Shown: positions 25,901-34,266, counted from the first letter of the stretch. The stretch is 64,000 bases of DNA from Rathayibacter agropyri (GCF_013249015.1 NZ_JABRPL010000005.1:99075-163074), one strand, 5' to 3'. A program made the numbers and translations. The notes: generated by a model not told the origin, from the sequence alone.

Positions 25901-26137
25901 CGGCGGCTTCGCCCCATCCTGATGACCGCCCTCGCGACGATCTTCGCGCTGCTGCCGATGGCACTCGGGATCACCGGCCACGGCGGCTTCATCTCGCAGC
26001 CGCTGGCCATCGTCGTGATCGGCGGCCTGGTGTCCTCGACGGTGCTGACGCTGGTCGTCCTGCCCGTCGTCTACAACCTGGTTGAGGGGTATCGTGAGCG
26101 GCGGCGTGCCGTCCGCGCCGGGAAGGCGTCGGCATGA
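22946..26137 (+). CDS. RND-superfamily efflux transporter permease
   Basis: 1063 aa; GTG 22946 gives the MHLLAVLSMKNRALIAL start typical of actinobacterial members. HAE1-like layout: TM1, a large extracytoplasmic loop, TM2-6 with the proton-relay Asp pair in GRVVDDSIVVIENI, a second large loop with a Gly-rich insert (FGGGGGG), then TM8-12 (GIVVTNAIVLVDLVNQYRDRG). No membrane-fusion or outer-membrane partner gene is adjacent, as expected in a monoderm. Exports hydrophobic compounds or lipids; substrate unknown. Starts an operon with ATGA overlap to the Dabb gene. Confidence 0.9.
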   Translation: MHLLAVLSMKNRALIALVTVVIAVFGGVALTGLKQELAPSISFPQLAVVTSYPGAAPEVVNDDVSTPIETAIQGVPGLETTSATSSTNSSLISASFTYGTDLATAEQKILQAINRIRTALPDGVDPQVVTGSFDDLPVLQLAVSSDGDADALAERLRTSVIPDLEKVDGVREVALVGESAQRVTITPDDAALAAAGVSVSDIRTALQQNGVLVAGGQITQDGSTFSVQSGVKLDSTDAIAALPLLRSGGGSASAGAAAVVPTLTTLGSVASVAVTDAPVTSISRVNGQLALTLSITKLPAANTVDVSTGVRALLPDLEASIGDNATFTSVFDQAPYIQESIASLAQEGALGLVFAVLVILLFLLSVRSTLVTAISIPTSVLITFIGLQTAGYTLNILTLGALTIAIGRVVDDSIVVIENIKRHLDAGEERAATIVTAVREVAGAITASTITTVAVFLPISFVGGTTGELFRPFALTVSIALLASLVVALTIVPVLAYWFLRPSKRPAVRQAAQAALAEERSAAGESVAPVAEAPHHGAHAGPRRARGLQSVYGPIIHWTLKHSVVTVLLALLVLVGTGALYPLMKTNFLGSSGQNTFTVTQTVPVGQSLDAQDATAQQASSAILDVSGVETVQLTIGSAGGLQSAFGGGGGGATSIRYSVTTDESADQEAVQADVREALEGVASADDISVAASSGFGASSNIEVDLTTASQSDLQSGNDQLLAALRGTDGISQAESNLSSSLPYIAVRVDRDAAARAGLSEVALGTLVSQALQPTEVGSVVIDDRTLSIYLADAQPPATVDELRGLEVPTLAGTVALSSLATVEQTDGPASITTERGQRTATITVTPEGDDLASANAAVQNAIDATSLPAGVDASLGGVTADQADAFSQLGIALLVAILIVYVVMVATFRSLLQPLLLLVSVPFAATGAILLQVVTGVPLGVPSLIGVLMLIGIVVTNAIVLVDLVNQYRDRGMPVREALLHGTERRLRPILMTALATIFALLPMALGITGHGGFISQPLAIVVIGGLVSSTVLTLVVLPVVYNLVEGYRERRRAVRAGKASA

Positions 26138-26616
26138 CGGACATCAGGGACTCGGTCGAGACGGTCGGCTCGCGCTGGCACAGCGGACCGGAGCGCGCCG
26201 CCGCGGTGCTCGCCGAGGTCGGCCCGGAGCGCTTCGTCGCCCGGGATCACCGGCCGGGGACGCTCCGGCACATCGTCCTGATCCGCTTCCGCCCGACCGC
26301 GCTGGTGGCTGAGGCCGACGAGGTCGTCCGACGCTTCCTCGCGCTCGCCCACGAGTGTGTGCGCGACGGCCATCCCTACATCGTGTCGATCGAGACCGGT
26401 CCGCAGCTGAGCACCGAGGGCGCTGGCGAGGGCTTCGACCGCGCATTCCTGCTGACCTTCACGTCAGAGGGCGACCTGAACTACTACCTCGGGCGACCTG
26501 CCGTCGAGGCTCCCGAGCTCTACGATCCCGCGCACGACGCGTTCAAGGAGTTCGTCGGACCGTTCGTCGACACCGCGGGCATCGTGGCGTTCGACTTCCG
26601 GCCAGAACCGCACTGA
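26134..26616 (+). CDS. Dabb (stress-responsive A/B barrel) family protein
   Basis: 160 aa; ATG overlaps the RND stop (ATGA). Core ferredoxin-like strand pattern of the Dabb family: RHIVLIRFRP near residue 45, then RAFLLTFTSEGDLNYYL, PAHDAFKEFVGPF and IVAFDF at the end. Small cytoplasmic barrel proteins; a few are enzymes, most uncharacterised. Coupled to the transporter upstream and to the NUDIX gene downstream (TGATG). Confidence 0.75.
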   Translation: MTDIRDSVETVGSRWHSGPERAAAVLAEVGPERFVARDHRPGTLRHIVLIRFRPTALVAEADEVVRRFLALAHECVRDGHPYIVSIETGPQLSTEGAGEGFDRAFLLTFTSEGDLNYYLGRPAVEAPELYDPAHDAFKEFVGPFVDTAGIVAFDFRPEPH

Positions 26617-27089
26617 TGGCGACGCCCGACTTCATCCTGCGTCTGCGCGAGCTGATCGGGACCGAGATGCTCTGGCTCACCGGCGTGACTGCCGTGATCG
26701 TCCGTGAGGTGCCGTCGCGACAGGTCCTGCTCGTGCGGCGCGCAGACACCGGTGCCTGGACCGCGGTGACGGGGATCATCGATCCGGGGGAGACGGTCGC
26801 GGGCACCGCTCGCCGCGAGGCGCAGGAGGAGGCAGGTGTCGAGATCGAGGTCGAGCGGCTCGTGCAGGTGCACACTCTCCCGACGATGCAGTACCCGAAC
26901 GGCGACCGCTGCCAGTTCCTCGACCATGTGGTCCTCTGTCGGTGGGTGTCGGGCGACGCTCACGTGGCCGACGACGAGTCGACCGAGGTTGGCTGGTTCA
27001 CTCCGGGCGCGCTGCCGCCGATGTCGGACGATCATCGGGCGCCGATCGAGCTGGCCCTCTCGGACGAGCCGGGCTGCTCGCTCGACTAA
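26616..27089 (+). CDS. NUDIX hydrolase
   Basis: 157 aa from ATG 26616, overlapping the preceding stop (TGATG). Complete NUDIX box GIIDPGETVAGTARREAQEE followed by AGVEIE (G-x5-E-x7-REx2EE). The N-terminus (LRELIGTEMLWLTGVTAVIV) and DDESTEVGWFTPGALP resemble actinobacterial ADP-ribose/nucleotide-sugar pyrophosphatase-like members. Cytoplasmic hydrolysis of a nucleoside diphosphate derivative; substrate not predictable. Last gene of the three-gene operon. Confidence 0.9.
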   Translation: MATPDFILRLRELIGTEMLWLTGVTAVIVREVPSRQVLLVRRADTGAWTAVTGIIDPGETVAGTARREAQEEAGVEIEVERLVQVHTLPTMQYPNGDRCQFLDHVVLCRWVSGDAHVADDESTEVGWFTPGALPPMSDDHRAPIELALSDEPGCSLD

Positions 27090-27098
27090 GCACCGCGA

Positions 27099-28064
27099 TC
27101 AGGGGGTGCGGGGCGCCTTCTGCAGCCGCACCAGGACCACGCCGGCGAGGATCAGCACACCGCCCGCGAACTGGATCGGCGCGGGCAGCTCTCCGAGGAG
27201 CAGCCACGCCGCGCACATCGAGAACAGCACCTCGGTCAGGCCGACGAAGGAGGCGATCCGGGTGCCCAGCCGAGTGCCGCCCGCGACTCCGAGCAAATAG
27301 GCCAGCACCGTCGACATGCCGAGGATGACCGCGGCGGGCAGCAGCCAGGGCACGTTGTTCCCCAGGAAGACGACCTGGTCGAACGTCGCGCGGAGCGGAG
27401 TGACTCCGACCGCGCCCAGGAGGGACAGGATCACGGCACCGACCGTCATCGCGCCCGCCGTCAACGCAATCGACGGCAACTCCGGATCGACGCGGCCCGC
27501 GACGACGTAGTAGACGCAGAGGCCGAGCGACGCGGTCAGCGCCCAGGCGATCCCGATGAGCTCGGGCGTCGACTCGCCGGCGAGATCCAGCACGAGCACC
27601 AGGCCGGCGAGTGCGAGCGCAGAGCCGGCGAGCGTGAAGCGGCCGGGGTGCCTCCGGGTACGCGCCCAGGAAAAGAGGACCAGGAAGACCGGCGCGAGAT
27701 ACTCGATCAGCAGCGCGATGCCCACAGACATGTGCTCGATCGCGCTGTAGAAGCAGAGCTGCACGGCAATCACGGCAAAGACTCCGTAGAGCCCGATCGT
27801 GCCGAGGTTGCGTCGCAGCACGTGCCAGCGTCCGCGGAGGGAGACGATGGCCGGGATCGCGAGGATGACGGCGGCCCCGCCCGTCCGCCAGAGCACCGCG
27901 GCCGCAGGAGTCCAGCCCGCCTCCAGCAGCGGCTTGACGAAGGGCCCGCCGAGGCCGAACGCGGCGGCGGCGGCCAGCGCGAGCAGCACGCCGGAGCCGA
28001 GTCGACGCGAGGGCTCGGGCGTGGTGGAAGGTAGCGTGACGGTGGCGGTGCTCTCGACGGTCAT
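27099..28064 (-). CDS. EamA/DMT-family transporter
   Basis: 321 aa from ATG 28064, behind AAGGAG; the longer frame extends into the divergent promoter. Ten hydrophobic helices in two EamA repeats (e.g. GLGGPFVKPLLEAGWTPAAA; FSMCAAWLLLGELPAPIQFA near the end). Family members export amino acids or other metabolites. Divergent from a CGNR zinc-finger regulator, a pairing often seen, which may control it. Confidence 0.85.
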   Translation of the reverse strand: MTVESTATVTLPSTTPEPSRRLGSGVLLALAAAAAFGLGGPFVKPLLEAGWTPAAAVLWRTGGAAVILAIPAIVSLRGRWHVLRRNLGTIGLYGVFAVIAVQLCFYSAIEHMSVGIALLIEYLAPVFLVLFSWARTRRHPGRFTLAGSALALAGLVLVLDLAGESTPELIGIAWALTASLGLCVYYVVAGRVDPELPSIALTAGAMTVGAVILSLLGAVGVTPLRATFDQVVFLGNNVPWLLPAAVILGMSTVLAYLLGVAGGTRLGTRIASFVGLTEVLFSMCAAWLLLGELPAPIQFAGGVLILAGVVLVRLQKAPRTP

Positions 28065-28148
28065 GACGGCTCCTTCAGGAGTCAAAACGATTACACTCGT
28101 GACGGCGAGCTGTTCGCACACTACCGAGCCGCACTGTCAGGAGTCAAT

Positions 28149-28706
28149 ATGGTGTTCGCCTATGACGTCGAGGCGTCGCTGACCTCGACCGCCATCCTCG
28201 TCAACACTCTGCCCGAGCTCTCCCCGTCCCGCGAGGACGAGATGGCCACCCTCGAACACCTCGACGATTTCCTGCTCGACAACCGCTACACCGGGAGCCG
28301 CGACGGGTCGCCCGCCGAACTGGAGGCGGTGCGGATGATTCGCTCCCCCCTCCGCGCCCTGTGGCTCACCCGGGCCGAGGAGGATCTGGTGCCGGTGGTC
28401 AACGGGATGCTGGAGACGGGTCGAGCGCTGCCGCAGCTTGTGCGACACGGCCCCTACGGCTGGCACCTGCATGCGACGCGCGACGAGAGCCCACTCGCGA
28501 CGCGCATTCTGGTGGAGGCGGCGATGGCATTCGTCGACGTGATCCGTGGGGACGAACGCGAGCGGATCCGGATCTGTGCGGCGGACGACTGCGAGGCAGT
28601 CCTCGTCGACTTCTCTCGCAACCGGTCCAAGCGGTACTGCGACACGGGCAACTGCGGCAACAGGGCGAACGTCGCGGCGTATCGGGCGCGGCGGGCTTCG
28701 GCCTGA
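28149..28706 (+). CDS. CGNR zinc-finger (ABATE-domain) transcriptional regulator
   Basis: 185 aa; ATG 28149 behind AGGAG. N-terminal ABATE-type helical domain and C-terminal treble zinc finger with the defining CGNR: ICAADDCEAVLVDFSRNRSK then RYCDTGNCGNRANVAAYRAR. Likely a DNA-binding regulator of the divergent EamA exporter. The sequence CAGGAGTCAA occurs both at 28077-28086 and 28138-28147 in the shared upstream region and may reflect the binding site or merely two ribosome sites. Confidence 0.85.
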   Translation: MVFAYDVEASLTSTAILVNTLPELSPSREDEMATLEHLDDFLLDNRYTGSRDGSPAELEAVRMIRSPLRALWLTRAEEDLVPVVNGMLETGRALPQLVRHGPYGWHLHATRDESPLATRILVEAAMAFVDVIRGDERERIRICAADDCEAVLVDFSRNRSKRYCDTGNCGNRANVAAYRARRASA

Positions 28707-28711
28707 CGCTG

Positions 28712-28732
28712 CCGCGGCCGGGAGCCGCGGCC
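28712..28732 (+). terminator. Hairpin after the CGNR gene
   Basis: GCCGCGGC (28712-28719) and GCCGCGGC (28725-28732) are self-complementary arms around a 5-nt loop, 6 nt after the CGNR stop codon. GC-only stem without a clear T-run, the common actinobacterial form. Confidence 0.5.
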
Positions 28733-28999
28733 CTAGCTATGGCCGATCGCCGCATGTAGACTCGCGCGGTCGGCTCTTGACACCGCACGTTCTCGTGTGG
28801 ATGGGTTTGTTAGTCAAGTGGGCCGAGTCTCCGACAGTCGTCGTGAGACGAATCACATGTGTGAATCGGCCCCGGTCAATGACTCGCCCGGGTTCTCCCC
28901 CCTGCTGCCTCCGCAGCAGTACAGCGTTCGGACCCCTCACCACGGGGCTTCTCGGATGTCGCCTTCCTCGCGCACGACCTGAACCCAGGAAGAACTGCC
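28733..28999 (+). promoter_or_regulatory. Long leader region of the DEAD-box helicase gene
   Basis: 267 nt without a gene. TTGACA at 28777-28782 is a good -35 hexamer, but no convincing -10 follows. Further on, CTGCTGC-CTCC-GCAGCAG (28902-28919) forms a compact hairpin and GTCTC/GAGAC another looser one. A long structured 5' leader is usual for cold-inducible DEAD-box helicases, which regulate themselves through it. Inference. Confidence 0.35.
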
Positions 29000-31051
29000 A
29001 TGCCCAAGAACAAGAAGCCCGCCGGCGGACGTCCGGCGAAGAACTTCGAGCCCAACCGCTTCGGCGCCTCAAGCGGCAAGTCCCAGCTCGGCGGCCGCTC
29101 ACGCGTCCCCGCCGCTAAGCCCGGCTCTCGTAGCGAAAGCCACCGCGGCTTCCGCCCCGTCGACGAGAACGCGCCCAAGAAGGCGCGCTGGAACGCCGAC
29201 GAGCGCGCCGCCCGTGCCGGTGAACGCAGCGAGCGCCCGGCCGGCGCATATGACCGGAACGAGCGGCCCTCCCGTGGGTACGACGGCAACGCACGTCCGG
29301 CACGGGGCTATGACCGGGATGCGCGGCCGGGTCGTTCGTACGATCGGGATGCGCGGCCTGCTCGCGGAGACGACCGAGACGCGCGTGCGGCCCGTTCCAG
29401 TGACCGCAACGACCGGCCTGCACGCTCGTACGATCGGAGCGAGCGCCCGGCCGATCGGCCGATGCGCTCCTACGACCGCAACGACCGGCCTGCGCGATCG
29501 TTCGATCGCAGCGACCGACCCGCCCGCACGTACGACCGCGGTGAGCGTCCTGCCCGCGGCTACGACCGTGACGCGCGTCCTGCTCGACAGGACGATCGCG
29601 GCGAGCGTCCCGCCCGTTCCTACGACCGTGACGCGCGTCCGGCTCGCTCTTCTGACCGCACCGTGCAGCCTGCTCGCTCGTACGACCGTGACTCCCGTCC
29701 CGCCCGCAGCCATGACCGCGGCGAGCGCCCCGCTCGCTCCTTCGATCGCGACTCGCGGCCCTCACGTCGCGACTCCGGTTCCGACTTCTTCCCGAGCCGC
29801 AACGCTCGCGCGCAGCACCAGGCCGACGACGTCGTGCTCGAGCGCCTGGAGGCGACGGCCACCCTCGCGGTCGACGTCGAGGGCGTCACCTTCGGCGATC
29901 TCGGACTGGGTGGAAACATCGTCCGCCAGCTGGCCGAGCTCGGAGCGGCGGCGCCCTTCCCGATCCAGGCCGCGACCATCCCCGAGGTGCTCGCAGGCAA
30001 GGATGTCCTCGGCCGCGGCAAGACCGGCTCCGGCAAGACGATCGCCTTCGGCGCTCCCGTTGTCGAGCGCCTGATGGAGAACAACGGAGCCAAGGGCCGC
30101 AAGCCCGGACGTGCACCGCGTGCGCTCATCCTGGCTCCGACGCGCGAGCTCGCCATGCAGATCGACCGGACGATCCAGCCGATCGCCCGCTCTGTGGGTC
30201 TGTTCACGACGACCATTTACGGCGGCGTTCCCCAGTACAAGCAGGTGGGTGCGCTCCAGCGTGGCGTCGACATCGTGATCGCCACGCCGGGCCGCCTCGA
30301 GGACCTCGTCGAGCAGGGCCGCCTCGATCTCTCGAACATCACCATCACGGTGCTGGATGAAGCCGACCACATGTGCGACCTGGGTTTCCTCGAGCCGGTG
30401 CAGCGGATCCTCCGCCAAACCGCCGACGGTGGCCAGCGCCTGCTGTTCTCGGCCACGCTCGATAAGGGCGTCGCGACGCTCGTCGACGAGTTCCTGGTCG
30501 ACCCGAGCGTGCATGAGGTCGCTGGCGAAGACCAGGCGTCCTCGACCATCGACCACCGCGTGCTCCTGATTGAGCACCGCGACAAGGCCGAGATCATCGA
30601 GCAGCTGGCTTCGCGTCGGGGCAAGACGCTGATCTTCGCCCGCACCCGCGCCTTCGCGGAGCAGCTCGCCGAGCAACTCGACCACGCGGACATCCCCGCG
30701 ACGAGCCTGCACGGCGACCTCAACCAGTCGCGCCGTACGCGGAACCTCGCTCTGCTGACCAGCGGACGGGTCGACGTGCTGGTGGCGACCGATGTCGCCG
30801 CGCGCGGCATCCATGTTGACGACATCGACCTGGTGATCCAGGCCGACGCGCCCGACGAATACAAGACGTACCTGCACCGCTCCGGCCGCACCGGTCGCGC
30901 CGGTAAGAAGGGCACGGTCGTCACGCTCATCACCCGCAACCGCCGCCGCCGGATGGAGGAGCTGCTCGACCGGGCCGAGATCGAGGCTGACATGGTCGAG
31001 GCGCGACCGGGCGACCGACTCCTGGATGACATCAGCGCTCCGGCCGAGTAG
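29000..31051 (+). CDS. DEAD-box RNA helicase with Arg/Asp-rich repeat N-terminus
   Basis: 683 aa; ATG 29000 behind AGGAAG. Residues ~70-265 are degenerate tandem copies of an 8-9-residue unit of the type RPARSYDRD, highly charged and probably disordered and RNA-binding. The helicase core occupies ~275-665: Q motif (FPIQAATIP), motif I GKTGSGKT, Ia PTRELA, Ib TPGRL, II DEAD, III SAT, IV-VI to HRSGRTGRAG. RhlE/DeaD-type enzymes unwind structured RNA in ribosome assembly and mRNA turnover, especially in the cold. Placing the RGG-like repeat before rather than after the core is the unusual point. No pore or signal sequences. Confidence 0.9.
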   Translation: MPKNKKPAGGRPAKNFEPNRFGASSGKSQLGGRSRVPAAKPGSRSESHRGFRPVDENAPKKARWNADERAARAGERSERPAGAYDRNERPSRGYDGNARPARGYDRDARPGRSYDRDARPARGDDRDARAARSSDRNDRPARSYDRSERPADRPMRSYDRNDRPARSFDRSDRPARTYDRGERPARGYDRDARPARQDDRGERPARSYDRDARPARSSDRTVQPARSYDRDSRPARSHDRGERPARSFDRDSRPSRRDSGSDFFPSRNARAQHQADDVVLERLEATATLAVDVEGVTFGDLGLGGNIVRQLAELGAAAPFPIQAATIPEVLAGKDVLGRGKTGSGKTIAFGAPVVERLMENNGAKGRKPGRAPRALILAPTRELAMQIDRTIQPIARSVGLFTTTIYGGVPQYKQVGALQRGVDIVIATPGRLEDLVEQGRLDLSNITITVLDEADHMCDLGFLEPVQRILRQTADGGQRLLFSATLDKGVATLVDEFLVDPSVHEVAGEDQASSTIDHRVLLIEHRDKAEIIEQLASRRGKTLIFARTRAFAEQLAEQLDHADIPATSLHGDLNQSRRTRNLALLTSGRVDVLVATDVAARGIHVDDIDLVIQADAPDEYKTYLHRSGRTGRAGKKGTVVTLITRNRRRRMEELLDRAEIEADMVEARPGDRLLDDISAPAE

Positions 31052-31063
31052 CCGACTCCCACA

Positions 31064-31108
31064 CGACGAGAGGCGCGAATCCCTTCCTGGGGTTCGCGCC
31101 TCTCGTCG
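31064..31108. terminator. Strong hairpin after the helicase gene
   Basis: A 20-bp stem with one wobble pair: CGACGAGAGGCGCGAATCCC (31064-31083) against 31089-31108, 5-nt loop, 12 nt after the helicase stop. Clear rho-independent-like structure for the helicase transcript, without T-tract. Confidence 0.75.
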
Positions 31109-31133
31109 GCCCCGGCGTCGCCCGCAGAGAAAC

Positions 31134-31171
31134 GCCACAGGGCGGACACCTCACGGTGCCCGCCCTGTGGC
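31134..31171. terminator. Hairpin after the fasciclin gene
   Basis: GCCACAGGGCGG (31134-31145) pairs exactly with CCGCCCTGTGGC (31160-31171); inside, CACC and GGTG extend the stem after one mismatch. It sits 17 nt beyond the stop of the minus-strand fasciclin gene and back-to-back with the helicase terminator. Confidence 0.7.
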
Positions 31172-31188
31172 GAGATCAGCAGCCGGTT

Positions 31189-31881
31189 TTAGCTGGCCGG
31201 GGGAGTCAGAACGGTGTCGATGAGGTACACGGTTGCGTTGGCGGTCTGAACGCCGCCACAGATGACGGACGCATCGTTGACCTTGAGGTCGTTGCCGGAA
31301 CCGGTGACGGTCAGGTTGCCGCCCTGGACTGTGGCGTGGTCGCCAGCGATCGCGTCAGGGGCGATCTGGCCGGGTACGACGTGGTAGGTCAGGATCGTGG
31401 ACAGCGTGGCCGCGCCCTCGGGCGTCTTCAGAGTCGCGACGGTTGCCGGGTCCAGCTTGGCGAATGCTTCGTCGACCGGCGCGAAGACCGTGAACTCGCC
31501 GCTGTTCAGAGTGTCGACAAGGTTGACGTCAGGGTTGAGGCCACCGGAGACGGCAGCGGTCAGGGTCTTGAGCAGTGGGTTGTTCGAGGCGGCCGTGGCA
31601 ACCGGGTCGAGGGCCATGCCGGCGACTGATCCGGAGCCCTCAGGAACCTGCTGGGCGTAGGTGGCGCAGCCGGGGCCCACGAGGTTCGCGGCGGGGTCCA
31701 TGGTCGACATGGGGGTCGAGGAGGCGGAAGACGACGAGGTGGCCATCGGCGTCGACATGCCAGTCGCTGCATCGCTAGGGGCAGTGGTCGAGCCACTGCC
31801 GCTAGAACAAGCAGTAAGGCCGAGGGCGGCGGTGCCCAGCAGGGCGAATGCGGCGAGAGCGGAGCGCTTGGTGGATCGCAT
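31189..31881 (-). CDS. Fasciclin (FAS1)-domain lipoprotein
   Basis: 230 aa. Lipobox LTAC (lipidated Cys25), then a Ser/Thr/Met-rich flexible linker (to ~60), then one FAS1 domain with box H1 [17 protein letters not shown] and H2 region YHVVPGQI, ending [12 protein letters not shown]. Close in layout to mycobacterial MPT70/MPT83-type surface proteins, which mediate adhesion. Anchored outside the membrane. Upstream on the minus strand a GTTAC direct repeat (complement of 32010-32025) may bear a regulator site. Confidence 0.9.
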   Translation of the reverse strand: MRSTKRSALAAFALLGTAALGLTACSSGSGSTTAPSDAATGMSTPMATSSSSASSTPMSTMDPAANLVGPGCATYAQQVPEGSGSVAGMALDPVATAASNNPLLKTLTAAVSGGLNPDVNLVDTLNSGEFTVFAPVDEAFAKLDPATVATLKTPEGAATLSTILTYHVVPGQIAPDAIAGDHATVQGGNLTVTGSGNDLKVNDASVICGGVQTANATVYLIDTVLTPPAS

Positions 31882-32009
31882 GGGATATCTCCTTCATGAG
31901 ACGGCCCCCACGTGACGCGGAGGACCTGTTCTGTGTGGACCGTTTCGCGGCCGTTGGTATGTGTTCGGAGCCCTCCCTGAGAAGGTTTGGAAAACGTTCG
32001 GCAATCTCG

Positions 32010-32025
32010 GTAACAGCTTTGTAAC
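32010..32025 (-). promoter_or_regulatory. GTTAC direct repeat upstream of the fasciclin gene
   Basis: Read on the minus strand, GTTAC-AAAGCT-GTTAC: two direct GTTAC copies with 6-nt spacing, ~130 nt upstream of the fasciclin start. The pattern resembles MtrA-type direct-repeat boxes in actinobacteria, which govern cell-envelope genes. Weak inference, single site. Confidence 0.25.
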
Positions 32026-32169
32026 GGGGAGGAGCGGGGAGCTCTCGCCGCGCGGGGGCAGCTCGGCTGCGTCGATTACCCTGGGACGAGTCGCGCGCGC
32101 GAAGGCGAGCCAGACGCCCACAGGACGCCGAGTCGCCCGGATGCGTGATCAGGACGAGAGGATGAGCGA

Positions 32170-32790
32170 GTGCAGACGCGAGGCGCACGGGTGGCACGCG
32201 GAAGCGTCGCTGCACTTGCCGCGACGGCCACTGCCGCCGCCTCGCACACCCTCGCCGGCGCCGATGTGCCCGCACCCGCGATCCTCGCCCTGGCTGCGGC
32301 TTTCGCCGTCGTCGTCTGTGTCTTCCTCTCAGGGCGTCGACTGGCGTTGCCGCGCCTGACCGCATCCGTACTGCTCAGCCAGCTGGCCTACCACGCTCTC
32401 TTTCTGGTCGCGGGCAGCGGAGGAGGGGTGAGCGTCGTCGACACGTCCGGCGGCGGAGCGCACGTCCACGATGACTCTCCGGTCGGCTTGATGACGATGG
32501 GAGGCGCGCATGCCGCGCATGGACCAGCCATGCTCGTCGCTCACCTCGCCGCAGCGGTACTCACGATCGCGATGCTCCGACACGGCGAACAGGTTTTCTG
32601 GACGCTCGGCGCGACGCTCGAGCGGGTCGTGGTGCAGATCGTCGCAGGGGACTCGTCGCTGATCACGCCGAGGAGCCCAAGCGTCGCCGTCGTCGGAGCC
32701 CCGGCGCCCCGCACGCCGCGCACTCTCGACACTGTCCTCTCGGTCCTCCGGCACCGCGGGCCACCCGCACGCGCCACCCGCGCCCTCTGA
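32170..32790 (+). CDS. Membrane protein of the copper (ycn-like) locus, unknown function
   Basis: 206 aa from GTG 32170 behind GAGAGG. Three to four hydrophobic segments (ILALAAAFAVVVCVFLS; ASVLLSQLAYHALFLVAG; MLVAHLAAAVLTIAML) separated by a His-rich stretch (GGAHVHDDSPVGLMTMGGAH, then AAHGPAM) that could bind metal. Similar small membrane proteins precede ycnI/copC genes in other actinobacteria. 107 nt separate it from the DUF1775 gene; co-transcription likely. Membrane role in copper handling is inference. Confidence 0.7.
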   Translation: MQTRGARVARGSVAALAATATAAASHTLAGADVPAPAILALAAAFAVVVCVFLSGRRLALPRLTASVLLSQLAYHALFLVAGSGGGVSVVDTSGGGAHVHDDSPVGLMTMGGAHAAHGPAMLVAHLAAAVLTIAMLRHGEQVFWTLGATLERVVVQIVAGDSSLITPRSPSVAVVGAPAPRTPRTLDTVLSVLRHRGPPARATRAL

Positions 32791-32897
32791 CGTCGCTCCC
32801 GTGCGGGAACGGCGTTCGGCGCTCTCGCACGCACCGCAATCCCGCGCTGCGTTCTCATCATCGGCGCTCTGCCGACATCTCTGAGGACTCCATTCTC

Positions 32898-33656
32898 ATG
32901 ACCACCTCCGCTTCTCCTTCCTCCTCGCGCCGCAGACTCGCCGGGAGCGGTGCCCTCGTTGCCGCTGCGTCCATCGCCCTGGCACTCGCCGCCCCGTCCC
33001 CCGCAAGCGCCCACGTGACCGCAGCCGCGAGCAGTACAGCAGCCGGTTCCTACACTGTGGTGACTTTCTCTCTGGCACACGGCTGCAAGGGATCACCGAC
33101 GACCGGACTCACCATCACGATCCCGGAGGGCATCAACTCCGTCAGCCCGACCATCAATCCGAACTGGGAAGTCATGAAAAACGAGGTTGCGATCTCCGCG
33201 CCGGTGACTGATGCGCACGGGAACACGGCGACCAAGCGCGTCTCAGACGTCGTCTACACCGCCAAGACGCCGCTCGCCGATGGCTACCGCGACACCGTCG
33301 CACTACAGCTCCAGCTCCCGGAGGACGCGGCGGGCTCGACTCTCGCCTTCCCTGTGCTGCAGACGTGTGAAGTCGGCTCGACGTCGTGGGACCAGCCGAC
33401 CGTCGAAGGGCAGGACGAGCCGGAACTCCCCGCTCCGACCGTCGCGGTGACCGCGGCGGAAGAGGGAAAGGGCCACCACGGCGGACACGACGACAGCGAC
33501 GGAGCGGTGACAACCGCTGCCTCAGCCGGCACTCCCGCTGCGGGCGACGACGACGTCTTGGCGCGCGTGCTCGGCGTCGGCGGGCTCGTCGTCGGAGCAG
33601 TGGGAGTGGCCATCGGGCTCGCATCCCGTCGGCGCGCGCCCCGGGCGTCCGCGTGA
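32898..33656 (+). CDS. ycnI: YcnI-like DUF1775 protein, membrane-anchored
   Basis: 252 aa. Sec/Tat-type signal ending ASAHVTA; the mature protein begins with His, typical of copper-binding YcnI, where the N-terminal His and a conserved Trp (NPNWEV) coordinate Cu(II). DUF1775 domain to ~155, then an Ala/Glu/His-rich linker (KGHHGGHDDSD) and a C-terminal membrane helix (GVGGLVVGAVGVAIGLASRR). Works outside the membrane in copper acquisition or buffering together with the CopC product, whose GTG overlaps its stop. Confidence 0.9.
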   Translation: MTTSASPSSSRRRLAGSGALVAAASIALALAAPSPASAHVTAAASSTAAGSYTVVTFSLAHGCKGSPTTGLTITIPEGINSVSPTINPNWEVMKNEVAISAPVTDAHGNTATKRVSDVVYTAKTPLADGYRDTVALQLQLPEDAAGSTLAFPVLQTCEVGSTSWDQPTVEGQDEPELPAPTVAVTAAEEGKGHHGGHDDSDGAVTTAASAGTPAAGDDDVLARVLGVGGLVVGAVGVAIGLASRRRAPRASA

Positions 33657-34258
33657 CTCGTCGCAGTCTCCTGATGGCCGCCGCCGCGGTCGGCCTGCTC
33701 GGCTCAGCCGCGGTGGCGACGCCCGCTAGCGCACACAACTACCTTGTGTCGACGTCTCCCGCCGCTGACTCGACGGTGTCGGAGCAGCCCGGGACGCTCG
33801 TGCTGACCACGAACGACGACCTCCTGGTACTCGGGAACGACGGAGCCGCTGCGGCTCTGCGTGTCGTAGGACCCGACGGGCTCTACTACGGGGACGGCTG
33901 CGTGAGCGTCGTCGGTCCGGAGGCGACCATGCCGCTCGAACTGGGCCCGGCAGGCGCCTACGAAGTGACGTGGCAAGTGGTTTCGACGGACGGCCACCCA
34001 GTATCAGGGCAGTACGCGTTCGACTGGGCGCCGGCCGAGGGCGTGGCTCTCGCGAAAGGCTCGACCTCGAGACCGGATTGCAATGGGACCGTCGCTGTGT
34101 CGGATGCTCCGGGTGAGACCGCAGCGAGCGTCGAGAGCGAATCGGGAGCCGATTCCGCTCTGCTCGGCGATGTCATCTGGATCGGCGGGGCTCTCGCCGC
34201 AGTTGCTGCCGCGATAGGGGTAACGCTCGTCGTGTTGCGGAGGCGGCCGACAAGCTGA
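33653..34258 (+). CDS. copC: CopC-domain copper-binding protein, membrane-anchored
   Basis: 201 aa; GTG 33653 overlaps the ycnI stop (GTGA). Signal peptide ending ASAHN, with His as the first mature residue, as in CopC. CopC beta-barrel (residues ~27-125) with STDGHPVSGQYAFDW, including the copper-site Asp/His. C-terminal helix (IWIGGALAAVAAAIGVTLVVL) anchors it. No CopD permease is fused or adjacent. Periplasm-equivalent copper binding. Confidence 0.85.
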   Translation: MTRRSLLMAAAAVGLLGSAAVATPASAHNYLVSTSPAADSTVSEQPGTLVLTTNDDLLVLGNDGAAAALRVVGPDGLYYGDGCVSVVGPEATMPLELGPAGAYEVTWQVVSTDGHPVSGQYAFDWAPAEGVALAKGSTSRPDCNGTVAVSDAPGETAASVESESGADSALLGDVIWIGGALAAVAAAIGVTLVVLRRRPTS

Positions 34259-34266
34259 CGCTCGTT

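Noticed and set aside
29215-29790. Repetitive DNA that could be taken for a CRISPR array
   Set aside because: The units are ~24-27 bp, contiguous and in frame with the helicase gene; there are no unique spacers and no cas genes.
29762-31138. A 458-codon minus-strand frame opposite the helicase
   Set aside because: Antisense shadow of the helicase core, no ribosome site and no recognisable fold.
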